Shown here: piece by piece, positions 46,806 to 57,900 of the stretch
Layout of the letters: each line of letters begins with the position of its first letter
Position numbering within the stretch: position 1 is the first letter of the stretch
NCBI GenBank assembly: GCA_037954325.1
Contig: JBBMNZ010000001.1
Span: 2,132,765 to 2,196,764, forward strand
DNA length: 64,000 nucleotides
Origin: Fistularia commersonii
Lineage: Eukaryota > Chordata > Actinopteri > Syngnathiformes > Fistulariidae
Reading direction: 5' to 3'
Position numbers and translations under genes: made by a program
The notes under the pieces: generated by a model
What the model was told of the DNA's origin: nothing
Database searches by the model: none
What the model saw: only the letters and a program-made list of their open reading frames with translations

Positions 46806-47410
46806 TTAAGAAACCAATGGCGTCGGTACACGAGCTAAGCTGGCGTTCGAGGCGCCTCGGCGGGTTCCGGCGGGCGACGAGCAGACGAAGGCCTGTTCCG
46901 TTTCGCCGGAGCAGCCGGTTGAAATCCAGCGGCAGGGGTTCTCCACCAGGACGCAGGAGGACTCGCCGGCTTCCTCCGACCCGGACGCCCGGCCGGCGCA
47001 GCCGTGGGTCCACGACCGGCGGAGGGAACGTCCCGCCCGGACGCCTGGACGACGAGACGCCGGTCAACATCGCGACATCGGGAGGAGCGGGTCGACGTGC
47101 CGTCGAGGCGACTCACCGATCCAGAAGGGCTTCCCGCCCACAAACTTCCACAGCCAGGTGACGTGGCGTCGGGACGGGACGCCGGCCAGGCTGCCGCCGG
47201 AGCTGCCGGGACGAGACGGGACTCAACGGCGGCGGAGAAACGAGCGAATCTTGAGGCGATCCATCGATTACCGGGGTTGTTTTCATCGGTCGGTCGAACT
47301 CACAGCAGCGAGCAGGTTCTCTCGGCGCTCCCCCAGCTTCCCGTCGACCCGCTGGCGATGTAACATCGTCTCCTGAAGTGGGTCCATCCGTCGGGGCACC
47401 GGGTGTCCGT
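46806..47410 (-). pseudogene. Orphan copy of the FREM1-type C-type lectin exons
   Basis: Copy 1 of the three last exons of the FREM1-like gene: 47410-47304, 47190-47117 and 47044-46806, with intact splice sites, an open frame and the stop followed by AATAAA. They encode a C-type lectin domain (RCPDGWTHFRRRCY, HVTWLWKFVGGKPFWIG, SSCVLVENPCRW, AFVCS). The upstream exons present in copy 2 are missing, so these exons have no gene of their own. I call it a gene fragment. It could still be used as an alternative 3' end by read-through, but nothing shows that. Confidence 0.8.
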
Positions 47411-47414
47411 CTGA

Positions 47415-47416
<2 letters not shown>

Positions 47417-47460
<44 letters not shown>
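47417..47460. repeat. (CA)n microsatellite at lectin exon, copy 1
   Basis: 22 CA units directly before the acceptor of the first lectin exon. The copy 2 equivalent (54,931-54,968) is shorter by a few units. Confidence 0.9.
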
Positions 47461-47463
<3 letters not shown>

Positions 47464-47564
47464 GTAATAATCTGAATTCCCTGCAGTAACGCTGTCTGGC
47501 CACTAGGGGGCCTCCCGCTCACACTGAAGAGTTTGTCTAAACACTAGAAGACACACTTTGCGTT

Positions 47565-47935
47565 GTCACCGGCACCACCGAGCCAAAGCGTCGCCCCTTA
47601 CTGGACTCCAACACAGCTCGGTCTGATCCACGTGTCAAACTCACGGCCAAACCTGGCCCGTCGTTTTATTTGCGTGGCCGGCTTTTAGCTCCGACCGCCT
47701 TAAAATAAACAGTCAAACTACAAACTACATGGAAGGCTGTTTCAAGAAAAATAGAAAGGCCAATACATGTTTGTGCTTCCAGGGGAAAAAAGCGGTATGT
47801 CTTTTGTGTTATGAGGCGGCGTCGGTTGTCAAAGAGTACAATCTACGTCCAAACGCGAAGCTAAGTGGGCTAAAGTTAGCCTTCCAGAAAAACAAGAAGT
47901 GGTCCAAAAATTAAAAGCCAAACTTTGACGGCAGC
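47565..47935 (+). mobile_element. hAT-type transposase relic (BED finger region), copy 1
   Basis: Contains CACGTGTCAAACTCACGGCC and CTGGCCCGTCGTTTTATTT, flank words typical of hAT/Charlie-type repeats. It also has a short frame (47,729-47,914) with KAVCLLCYEAASVVKEYNLR, which resembles the BED zinc-finger N-terminus of hAT-derived proteins such as GTF2IRD2 and ZBED relatives. Truncated. The paralogous copy is at 56,403-56,750, so it inserted before the duplication. Confidence 0.7.
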
Positions 47936-48109
47936 ATCGGTAACAGCTACCTTTCTAACAGAGCTAACAGTAAAAATATTCAAAAAAAGAAAAAATTCAA
48001 TGCAAATGCATATGTGACATTTTGGATTAGAATGAGTCATAAAATCAGAATTATTTAACGTTAAGGAGCAGTTACATTTATTGTACATCCACCGTTACTC
48101 ACTCAGTAA

Positions 48110-48235
48110 CTTGGCAAACAAACAAACCACTCAGAAGCTCAGTTGCCCTCCCTGCTCGCAAAATGAACGACTCACCCAGTGACTTGAACGACTCACTCAG
48201 TAGCTCAACAGAATCATTTAGAAACCCCTTGAACC
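48110..48235. repeat. Minisatellite fragment at the duplication junction
   Basis: ACTCACTCAGTAACTTGGCA and following bases match 58,163-58,265 almost base for base. The match ends where thop1 exon 13 sequence begins, marking the junction between the two copies. Confidence 0.85.
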
Positions 48236-48296
48236 CCAAGGTGCCGCACCCCCCAACATGGCTGACACCTTCGGGGGCTCACAGTGAGGTCGCTAA

Positions 48297-48329
<33 letters not shown>

Positions 48330-48510
48330 CAGGTGGGTCTAGACTACAGGAGGTGCATCCTGCGGCACAGCGGCTCCCTGGATGCCTCGGACAACCTCAG
48401 GAAGTTCCTCGGGCGTCACAGAGGCTCCCTGGGATGCCTCGGACATCAGCGGCTCCCTCAGGAAGGGAGGCGGAGGAGGTCAATAATGGCGACGGTGGAG
48501 GTTTAACAAC
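48236..48510 (+). pseudogene. thop1 exon 13 end, intron and exon 14 fragment
   Basis: Duplicate of 40,421-40,600: the last bases of exon 13, the 80-bp intron with its TG run (48,299-48,328), and the start of exon 14 (VGLDYRRCILR). After GRKFLG-type sequence the frame runs into a rearranged partial repeat of GGCTCCCTGGATGCCTCGG and then skips about 330 bp, so the true C-terminus and poly(A) signal are lost. Non-functional remnant. Confidence 0.88.
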
Positions 48511-48529
48511 GTGTCACGTGATGGAGCGG

Positions 48530-49117
48530 TGTCATCACACAAGGTGGACTCCACATTTCCTCATCCTATATACGTGTTCTTGACTCTGGACATGTACTTC
48601 TCTTCCGACCCCTCAAGAATGCTGACTCCTCCCCTGGTTATGAGGTATGATTGACACCTCACTCAGTCCAGTGACGACGGCCTTTTTCGTCGGACGATTG
48701 ACGAGCCTCTCTAGCCACTCTCCTGCCTTTTATCGCACACGCGAGCGTTTGAAACTCTTCTCTGGCGCCTTGCTGCTCCTCAAACGTCCTCTTGCTGACT
48801 AACAGAGGTAACAAAGCCCCCGTTTGTTTTCCTTATCTTAAGAGTTGGGAAGTGAGGAGAGACGGAGACAAAATAAGAGGTCGCGTTCGGGAAAAGACGT
48901 TTCCTTGTTGTGCCTTTTTGGTAGGAGGGGTCTGAAAGGGTTAATGCAGCGGTTACACTCGAGCTGCTTCGAGACCAGAGTCCATTTATTGTTTTGAAGG
49001 CAGGAAGTGCAGAGGCAAAGAGCAGAAGGGAAATCCTTTCCAGATACCAAAACAGAAAATGAACTTCGACTCGACTGTGACATCGATTGCTGTTTGTCAG
49101 TTTCAGCCGGCCGGGCG
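48530..49117 (+). promoter_or_regulatory. 5' region of SAMD9-like gene 2
   Basis: Equivalent to 40,985-41,529, but with an extra 50-60 bp at about 48,753-48,811 that ends CAGAG then GTAACA, a possible leader exon and donor. The acceptor before the start codon (TCAGTTTCAG) is kept. Confidence 0.4.
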
Positions 49118-52100
49118 ATGAGACGCTCGGGACGCCGGCTCCCGCCTCGGCTGGAGGACTGGAGCCCCCAGGACGTTCAGTGGTGGCTGGAGACGGAGAT
49201 GAACATCCCCGCTGAGTGCGCAGAGAGGTTTTCCAGTCAAGACGTATCGGGGATATGCCTGGTGGAGTACCAGAAGAACGACCTCAGGGAGATGGGCATA
49301 TTGCACGGCCCGGCCGTGAGGATCCTCGCGGAAATCGCTCGGCGGAGAAGCAAACCGGCGGCCGAGGGACCCGAGACCGAGGCGGATCCCTGTCCGGAGC
49401 CATGCGGGGGACCTGTTGAAGACGGCGGCGATGCGCAGGATGAGGAGGCGGCTCCGGGTTCTTGGAAAATGCAGAAAAAACAGACAAAAAGGGAAAAAAT
49501 CTGTCTGTCTGGCTGGAAAGATAAGGTAAGCGGGAGCTAACAGACTAGCTAGCTAGCCACTGCACGTTAGCAAAGATGCCGATGTAGCCGAGGGATTCGC
49601 CCGGGGTGAGTGTGTTGGCGGTGCTAAGCTAACCTAAGCTAACAGGGTGTTGATTGAGAGCGGTAAAAGAGAAGCAGGTCCGTCGGTGGTGGTGTGTGAC
49701 CCGGTTGGCTGGATGAGCTTGAGGAGGTCCCGTGTCTGAGCCCGGGGGGACCCGGTCCAGGAAGGTCCGATGCCGACGACGGTTCTTGACTGCCCGGGTC
49801 GTTTGTTTTTGTTGACGTCCAGATGTTTCTCCCGCAGACCAAAGCCCTGGCCGCCGCGTCCCTGCTGATCAAGGACGCCCTGGACGATCTGTCCGAGAGA
49901 GGTTTGAAGGATTTTATTTTCACCTTGCGAGAATTCAGCAAGAAGCAAGGTCCGATCATCCCCAAGGGAAAGTTGGAGGGCAGGGACCCCGTAGACATGG
50001 CCGAGATCCTCACGAATCACTACGGCAACCAGAGAGCGTTGGAAGTCACGCGTGACGTCCTGGTCGAGATCAACCAGCGGCCACAGGCAGATGTGCTGCA
50101 GGACTTCCTGGGTGAGAGCTTCTCAGAACCCCAGGGAACCTCATGTTAGGCTACCGGGTGAAAAACACCCGGTAGCCTAATTGAAGACTCCGAATTAGCT
50201 TCGGGATGATGGACAGAAGGCCCGTCGTGAGCCGTGATTGGCTCAATCAAGTCAATGTTGTAGTATTTCATCGTTGTTTCATTGTTGTCGCGTTTGTTTG
50301 CCGACCCGTCCTTTGTCGTCCTCTGTGGCTGCAGATGGGAGTCCACCGCAGCAGCAACCCGGACAGTCGGTGCTGAAAGAGGCCTCCCAGGGCGACAAGC
50401 TGAAGAACCTGCTGACTTGCGGCGGCAACACGCTCGACGGCTACGACAAGTTTGTGGTGGTGGTCAACAGGAGCCGCGAGGGGCAGGTGGAGCACCTGGA
50501 CTTCCTGAGTAAACTGAAACTGTTGTGCGTGTTGGACTTCGACCCCAACTCCAATTGCCCCGGGGGTTTGTGCGAGTCCTTCAACAAGTCGAGGGTGGCC
50601 AATCTTCACGTACCCCCGCAATACCAAGGACGGATCGACCACGTGATCAACAACCTGAACCTCCACACGGACCAGACCAGCTGGGTGTTCTGCAACGGCC
50701 GACGGGACCTGGGCAGGGACTCCGACGAGGAGTTGGACTTCAAGACGTGGTGGAGAAAGTCCAGCCGGGATGTGGAGCAGGTGGTTTCGGTCATTTGCCG
50801 TCCCGAGGTGCTTCTCCACGGAAGGAAACTGATCGTTTTCCTGTTGCTGTCGCCCGTGGAAACCGAGAAGGACCCGATGTTCGAGATCTTCAAGTCGTTC
50901 CTGAGGCACACCGAGGAGGAGCAGATCGTACACATCTGCGAATCCCGGAGCACCTTCGCCAAATGGAGCGACTTGATACGAGAGAAGTGCGAGTGCGACA
51001 TTCAGCCTCGATCGCTGTACGAGCTGAACCTCAGCCAGGTCAACGGCACCGTCGCCGAGCTCGGGGGGTTCAAGTCCTCCGAGCGGCTGCTCCCCTCGTC
51101 CGACTTCACCACCGTCGTCCTGAAGCAGAGGGACGAAAACCTGATGACGGCATTGGACGTTTTGTGCGTGAACCAGTGCCAGAACCGACCCGAGGAGGAC
51201 AGCCAGGACTTCCGCGGCTTTCGGATCAAGGTGGAGGAGGAGTTCTACCGCGGCGGGAGGGTCAAATGGTGGAACTTCTACTTCTGCGAGAAGTACGACA
51301 AGGAGCCGTTCGTCAAGAGGGACAAGTACGAGAAGGTGCGGAGCTTGATTCGCGCTCAGCAGCACGACCATAACGACGCCTGCGTCTTGCTGAACTTCTT
51401 CCACCACCCCGGCTGCGGCGGCTCCACGCTGGCCATGCACGTCATGTGGGACCTTCGCTGTGAGTTCCGCTGCGCCGTCCTCAAAGAAAGCAAGCTGCCC
51501 AAGGAGGAGATCGCCGCGCAGGTCGTCAAGCTCATGACGCTGGAGACCAACAAGGCCATGCCGGTGCTGCTGCTCCTCGACATCACGAAGGAATCGAAGA
51601 ATCCCGACGACTTGCTGAGCTGCATCCGCCGGGCGTCGGAGGACTTCTGCAGCGTCGACGAAAACAACGCCGGGTCCTGCAAGGTCATCATCCTGAACTG
51701 CGTGCGCTCCCACTGTCCGAGAGAAGAGTACCTCCGACAGAACGCCATGCGGTCGCAGTTCATGACCGCCTCCTTGACGCCGGCAGAACAGCAGGGGTTT
51801 GAAAAGAAACTCAAAGACCTCCAAGAAAGCCACGCCATGCCGGAGAACTTTTACGCCTTCATGATCATGAAGAATAATTTCGACCCGAAGTACATCGACG
51901 ACCTGGCCTGTTACGTGCTGGAGAAGTTCGATCGTTCCGGGAAGGACGGGAAGCTGATCTCCTTCCTGGCGTTGCTGAACACCTACGTGGCCGACTCGCA
52001 GTTCGCCCTCTCGCTCTGCGAGGACTTCTTCGGGATAAAAATCATAAACTGGGGCACGGCTAGCGTGATGACCGAAATGAAGACGTACTCCAACATCCTG

Positions 52101-53969
52101 ATCGTGGAACGAGTGGAAAACTGGGGAGGGTACAAAGGCCTCCGGATCCTCCATCACACCATTGCCGCCGCCTGCCTGGAAGAGCTGGAGAGAAGTCACT
52201 TCCTGAAAGACAGCGAAATCACCACGGAGCTGCTTCATTACGACCTTTTCTTCAGCGACGGGGTCGTCAAGAACCAACTCATGCTCTCCATCGAGCGGAT
52301 GCTGATTTTGAGGCAGCGGAAGCAAGACAGCGACGAGAGAGAGACCTTCTCGCCGTTCATCGACAAGATCCATAACCGGCAGGGACAGCAAGTTGTCCAG
52401 GATATCTTTGAGAAGGCCTCCTCCAGGTTCCTCTCCAGCGCCTCCATTCCCCAGGCGCTCGCCCGCTACCTGTACATCCACGTGCGGGACTTTCCCAAGG
52501 CGCTGAAATGGGCCGAGAAGGCCAAGGCGATCAAAGAAAACCCCTACACGGTGGACACCATCGGACAGGTTTATAAAAGCCACCTGAGGTCCAACATGGA
52601 CCGGGAGAAGCAGCAGCAGCTGTCGCCGAGCCCCGAGGGCTTGGACGCCAACCTCAAGCTCGCCAACGGCGGCATGACGGCCTTCCGGCGGGCCCAGGAG
52701 CAGTCGGAGATGGAAGAGCCTCGGGGCGACAAGGACGACAAGGACAAAGACGACGACGACGACGACTCCGGCGACTTCCCCAAAAAGACCTACAACGTTT
52801 ACGGCTACGTGCGCATGCTCGACATCGCTTTCCTCGTCTTCGAGATACTGGGCAGGCTGCCGTTCTTCGAGGAGCGCGATCCCATCAAAAAGCAATACCT
52901 GAGGAACTTCCTGAAGAAAAAGATGCCCGTCGCCAGCGTGCACAAGGACGAGAGCGACGAGAACGCCGGGTACGACGAGGTCATCGGGAAACACCAGGCG
53001 TTCCTCCACGCCCTGAGGACCAAGGTCAAGGAAACGTTCGACTTCCTGGATTGTTACTTCACGTACATCAAGGGCAACTCCGAGTTCGACATCATGAACC
53101 ACAAAACCGTCTGTACGTACTACAAGAAGTACGTCGACCTGTTCTGCACCACGCAAGAGACGATCAAGAAGGCGAAAGAATCCAACCCCAACCTGAACCT
53201 GAGCATGGACATCGACGAGCGTTGGGAGTATCTGGAGAGGAACCAAGCGGACACCTTCTCCGGTATCCTCCAGCATCTAGACAAATCTGCCGAGGAGATG
53301 GAGAAGGTCATCGCATGTTACGCCTTCCTGCTTCAGAAGAACAAGTATAACGTACGAATCAAGATTTTCTACATCTTGTCAAATGTCGTTCTCCACAATC
53401 TGAACCCAAAGTCCAGGCAGGTGAAGGACTACCGCTACCTTTCTCCCCTGATGTCGGAAACCTTGCAAGAAGTCGGCCACTCTCATCGATTCCCGGACCC
53501 GTACTACCTGGCCGTGCTTTGGTTCTGGCCTCCTTGTGAGGGGGACGCTCAAATCTTGACCTACGTGAAAGCCATCCAGACCTCGTCCCACAGGCACATG
53601 TCCAAGCTCTTCTACAAGCGAAGCACCATCGCTCACCTTTACTTGGGGAAGGAGGAGGGACTCAAGAGGCTCGTGTCCAAACCCAACCTGGATAAGTATT
53701 TCCTCCCGAAGATGCCTCGTGACAAGCTGGCCGAGCTGTGGAAGAACGGGGACATCTTCAAGGAGCCGGCGATCTGCAGCCGCCTGCTCAGAGTCCCCGG
53801 GATGGTGGATCAGGGAAAGGTGTTCGCCATCTACGAAAGGCTGAAGATCGAGGTGCGTCCGGCCCGCATTTGGATCAGGAGCGGCTTCAGCATGGAGAAG
53901 ATCTCCTTTTTCCTGGGGTTCGCCGTGAACGGGCCCCTCGCGTACGACATTAAGTACGAAAGCGCCTGA
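49118..53969 (+). CDS. SAMD9/SAMD9L-like protein with SAM and PYRIN domains, copy 2
   Basis: Exons: 49118-49525, 49838-50111 and 50335-53969; same 1,438-residue length and layout as copy 1. In the SAM exon about twelve residues differ (for example DVQWW for DVGWW, GILHG for GISHG, and the basic tail KKQTKREK for KKQKKKGK). In the PYRIN exon two prolines become leucines. In the large core exon I found no amino-acid change and only three base changes, all third-position. The intron after the SAM exon is shorter (49,526-49,837). Intact; nothing marks either copy as a pseudogene. AATAAA at 54,195. Confidence 0.92.
50148..50180 (+). other. Perfect 14-bp hairpin in SAMD9-like intron 2, copy 2
   Basis: Identical to the hairpin in copy 1, in the same place after the PYRIN exon donor. 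Confidence 0.8.
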
Positions 53970-54194
53970 TCTGAAACTCCCGAGAAAAGATCCTTGCGAG
54001 AGAAACTCGGGCCATTATGAACAAACTCCGATCCAAAAAGGGACCAAAAAAAAGGGTCTGGGAACAGTGGACTCGTCAGGTTCTGTCATTTTATATCACT
54101 GAAAAAACTACTGTCCGGAGTCGTCTTTTCAGTCGTCTTTTTTGGCGTATTCTCGTGCCGTTGGTAGTTCTGGAACGTCCCGTCTCTGCGTGTA

Positions 54195-54200
54195 AATAAA
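54195..54200 (+). terminator. Poly(A) signal of SAMD9-like gene 2
   Basis: AATAAA, 226 bp after the stop codon, 115 bp from the opposing FREM1-like poly(A) signal. Confidence 0.7.
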
Positions 54201-54315
54201 ACATTGTCTCCTCAAAGCATCGACTTATCTTTTGTTTTATTTTGAAAGTCCACCGCTGCCGTCTGGTGGCCCAGGGTGGTAAGCTAGCCGTAGTTTTCGT
54301 GAAAGCGTTTCAGAT

Positions 54316-54321
54316 TTTATT
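54316..54321 (-). terminator. Poly(A) signal overlapping the FREM1-like stop codon
   Basis: On the minus strand the stop TAA runs straight into AATAAA (TCTTAATAAAA). If this signal is used the 3' UTR would be only about 20 bases. Signals further left would overlap the SAMD9-like gene. Confidence 0.5.
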
Positions 54322-54928
54322 AAGAAACCAATGGCGTCGGTACACGAGCTAAACTGGCGTTCGAGGCGCCTCGGCGGGTTCCGGCGGGCGACGAGCAGAC
54401 GAAGGCCTGTTCCGTTTCGCCGGAGCAGCCGGTTGAAATCCAGCGGCAGGGGTTCTCCACCAGGACGCAGGAGGACTCGCCGGCTTCCTCCGACCCGGAC
54501 GCCCGGCCGGCGCAGCCGTGGGTCCACGACCGGCGGAGGGAACGTCCCGCCCGGACGCCTGGACGACGAGACGCCGGTCAACATCGCGACATCGGGAGGA
54601 GCGGGTCGACGTGCCGTCGAGGCGACTCACCGATCCAGAAGGGCTTCCCGCCCACAAACTTCCACAGCCAGGTGACGTGGCGTCGGGACGGGACGCCGGC
54701 CAGGCTGCCGCCGGAGCTGCCGGGACGAGACGGGACTCAACGGCGGCGGAGAAACGAGCGAATCTTGAGGCGATCCATCGATTACCGGGGTTGTTTTCAT
54801 CGGTCGGTCGAACTCACAGCAGCGAGCAGGTTCTCTCGGCGCTCCCCCAGCTTCCCGTCGACCCGCTGGCGATGTAACATCGTCTCCTGAAGTGGGTCCA
54901 TCCCTCGGGGCACCGGGTGTCCGTCTGA

Positions 54929-54971
<43 letters not shown>

Positions 54972-57900
54972 GTAATAATCTGAATTCCCTGCAGTAACGC
55001 TGTCTGGCCACTAGGGGGCCTCCCGCTCACACTGAAGAGTTTGTTTAAACACTAGAAGACACACTTTGCGTTGGCGATTTTGGGCCCGGCGGCGTTTTGT
55101 CATGGGAGGATCCATCTGAGGGGCGTCGCTGACCTGCCGCTCCGGCGGGGGGCGTCCGCCGCCGCCGCCGCCCCGTGGCATCTCCTCCACCCGCATGGCG
55201 GTCAGGCCGTGGAACTGACAAGGAACGAGGTTCAGAACCGGGTGTTTTTCCACGCTGTTGTCTGGAGGCGAGGCTGTGAATCTTACCGTCCGGATGTTCT
55301 CCGCCTGGCGATCGCAGACAAACCGTCGGTTCCGGAAAACACCATGAAAGTCACACGATCTCACGTGGTCTCGGCGGTTCTGACCTGAGGATGACCCGGC
55401 TTTCTTTCTCCGGCTCTGAACCCGGGTCCCGACGCCTGGCCGGGGAAGTCCTCCTCGTAGTCCGGAAAGGGCCGACGGTCCGGGACGTCCCCGCGGGGAG
55501 GCTGGGACGGCTTTTCCCAAAGGAGCTCCACTTGGATGTCCGTGACGGGGTCGCCCTTGGCGTCCTTGTCCGGGCCGGAGGCGGGGAGGCGTGGGGGCGG
55601 GGAGGGAGTCCCGCCCTCCTTCAGGTCTTCAGGGTTGCACCTCCCTGATAAAGACCAGCGTTTTGAAGGGGCCGAGGGTTGTTTGCTCCTGGTCGGGTCT
55701 CCCAGGGCATCCGTCCGGAGATGCTGGACCTCACAGATCTTCTCTTATCTGACTTCCAAACAAGAGTACCTTTGTATGACCTCTGGTTTTTTTATTCTCA
55801 CCTCCTCGGGGGTCGATGATCTCCACGGTGGCCGAGGTCCTCTGACCCAGGACGGCATTTTTGGGGTTCTTCAAGGTGACGGTAAACACCTCGTGGTTTT
55901 CCTCGAGGCCGTCATCCACCGGGTAGATGTTCCAGGTTTTCACGTTGACTCCTGGAATCAAACGCGCGGTCAGGTGACCATCCGGGTCGGGCGTGAATAT
56001 CAACCGGGGGTTCGGAGACCTGGGTCGAACTGGATCAGACCGGCCGAGCTGTGAGCGAAGTCTTTGCCGGGTTTAGCAGAACCCTCCTCCGCCTAAAACG
56101 GAACACAAGTTTTCCAGTTGCCCCTTGCGGACGATTCGTCGCGTCACTCCTGAACGGCGTCGCACCTGAATGGCGACGTAAGCCGGGTCGGCGCTCCTGC
56201 CGCTGCGCTCGACCCGGATCTGAAACGTCCCCGCCGTCTCGCACGTTCTGTAGCAGGTCGCGGACAGCTGGATCCGAGACCAGGAGAGGTCCAGTCTGCA
56301 GGGAACAGTGGAAGCTCGTCAAAATACGGTCCGATGGAAACATTAGCACGGTTTTAGCATTTTTAGACGCTAGCGGCTTCCTCGGGAAGTGACTGTCAGG
56401 ATGTCACCGGCACCACCGAGCCAAAGCGTCGCCCCTTACTGGACTCCAACACAGCTCGGTCTGATCCACGTGTCAAACTCACGGCCAAATCTGGCCCGTC
56501 GTTTTATTTACGTGGCCGGCTTTTAGCTCCGACCGCCTTAAAATAAACAGTCAAACTGTCAAACTACATGGAAGGCTTTATCAAGAAAAATAGAAAGGCT
56601 AATACATGTTTGTGCTTCCAGGGGAAAAAAGCGGTATGTCTTTTGTGTTATGAGGCGGCGTCGGTTGTCAAACGCGAAGCTAAGTGCGCTAAAGTTAGCC
56701 TTCCAGAAAAACAAGAAGTGGTCCAAAAATTAAAAGCCAAACTTTGACGACAGCAGAATGTGTTCACGCTTGCAGCGGTAACAGCTAGCTTTCTAACAGA
56801 GCTAACGGTAAAAATATTCAAAAAAAAAAAAAAAAATTAAATGCAAATGCGTATGTGACATTTTGGATTAGAATGAGTCATAAAATCAGAGTTATTTAAC
56901 GTTAAGGAGTAGTTACATTTATTGTACATCAGGTTACATTTAGTAACCTAAATGCAGAACCTGCAGAAACCTGCTACAGAACGCTAACGCTACAACACGC
57001 TGCTACAGCACGCTAACTAACTGCAGAAATGCTAACGTTGCTACTGTTAGCGTTACATGTGGCCCTTCGAGACCAACCGCAAGGCTGATGTGGAACTCCA
57101 TGAAAATAAGTTCGACACCTCTGGTCGAATCAGTTTGTTCTGCGCTAACCTACATTTCCGTCGGCGCCGTGTTCCCCGCCGGGTCACCGAGGTGGAACTG
57201 GAAACTGTCCGACGTCACTTCCACGTCGGCGGGGAGGACGAAGACCACGGCGCGCCGGTCCAGGTCCCGCTGGGTGAACCGACTCTGGATGTATCCGCCT
57301 GGAGGGGCGAGAGCAGTCAGGTTTCCACCGCCGTCACGGATTTGCACCCTTTTTTTGGACTTTGGACTCAAGATCTACATGCTTTTCCCCTTTTAGCACC
57401 GCTTTGTAGCTTTAGCTTTAGCTCTCCGAGCTGCTGTCTGGGCGCCTCGGGTCGAAGGTGGCGGCAGCTCACCCGTGAGTGTGTTCTCCAGGTAGCCGAA
57501 GGCCGGCGTCCTCGTGACGAGGAACTGCAGCTGATCTTCCGGACTGTCGGGATCGGAGGCCCGCAGGTGTTCTGAGCCGATGAAGATACCGAAGCGCCCG
57601 CCGTCCAGCTCTGCCACCGCGGTGGGGCTCCTCCGACCGGTCAGCACCGGGGCTGCTCGGTCCACTGGTTCCACCTGGACCCCGGGGTCACACCCTGTTA
57701 GCTACTGATCGGATTACTTGAGGGGATTCTTATGATTCTTCGGCGGTTAAAAGCCACGGAGTGTAAAAACAAGGATGGGGTTGGAGCTAAAGCAGTCTTA
57801 TGGTGCTAAAATAGAAAGAACAGACAGAAGCGTCATGATGTGCACGTTGGGAACGGTCATTTACTCTCAACAAGGACTCTTGGACTTGTCATGGTTCCTT

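Larger units (their letters stand above)
40421..48235. repeat. Segmental duplication, copy 1
   Basis: First copy of a tandem duplication. It starts inside thop1 exon 13 (GAACCCCAAGGTGCCGC) and holds thop1 exon 14, a SAMD9-like gene and three FREM1-type lectin exons. Its right part is shortened: sequence equal to 55,075-56,400 and to about 56,930-58,160 of the copy 2 side is missing. It ends in a short piece of the CACTCAGTAACT minisatellite. In the SAMD9-like gene the offset to copy 2 is exactly 7,514 bp. Confidence 0.9.
48236..55075. repeat. Segmental duplication, copy 2
   Basis: Second copy of the unit. It holds the thop1 fragment, SAMD9-like gene 2 and the lectin exons, and it remains joined to the rest of the FREM1-like gene. 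Identity to copy 1 breaks at about 55,075, resumes at 56,403 (hAT relic) and again at about 58,160 (minisatellite). Confidence 0.9.

Noticed and set aside
46806..54558. Lectin exons as separate C-type lectin receptor genes
   Set aside because: The exon phases join the copy 2 set to the Calx-beta/CSPG exons of the FREM1-like gene, and no signal peptide or membrane segment lies beside either set.
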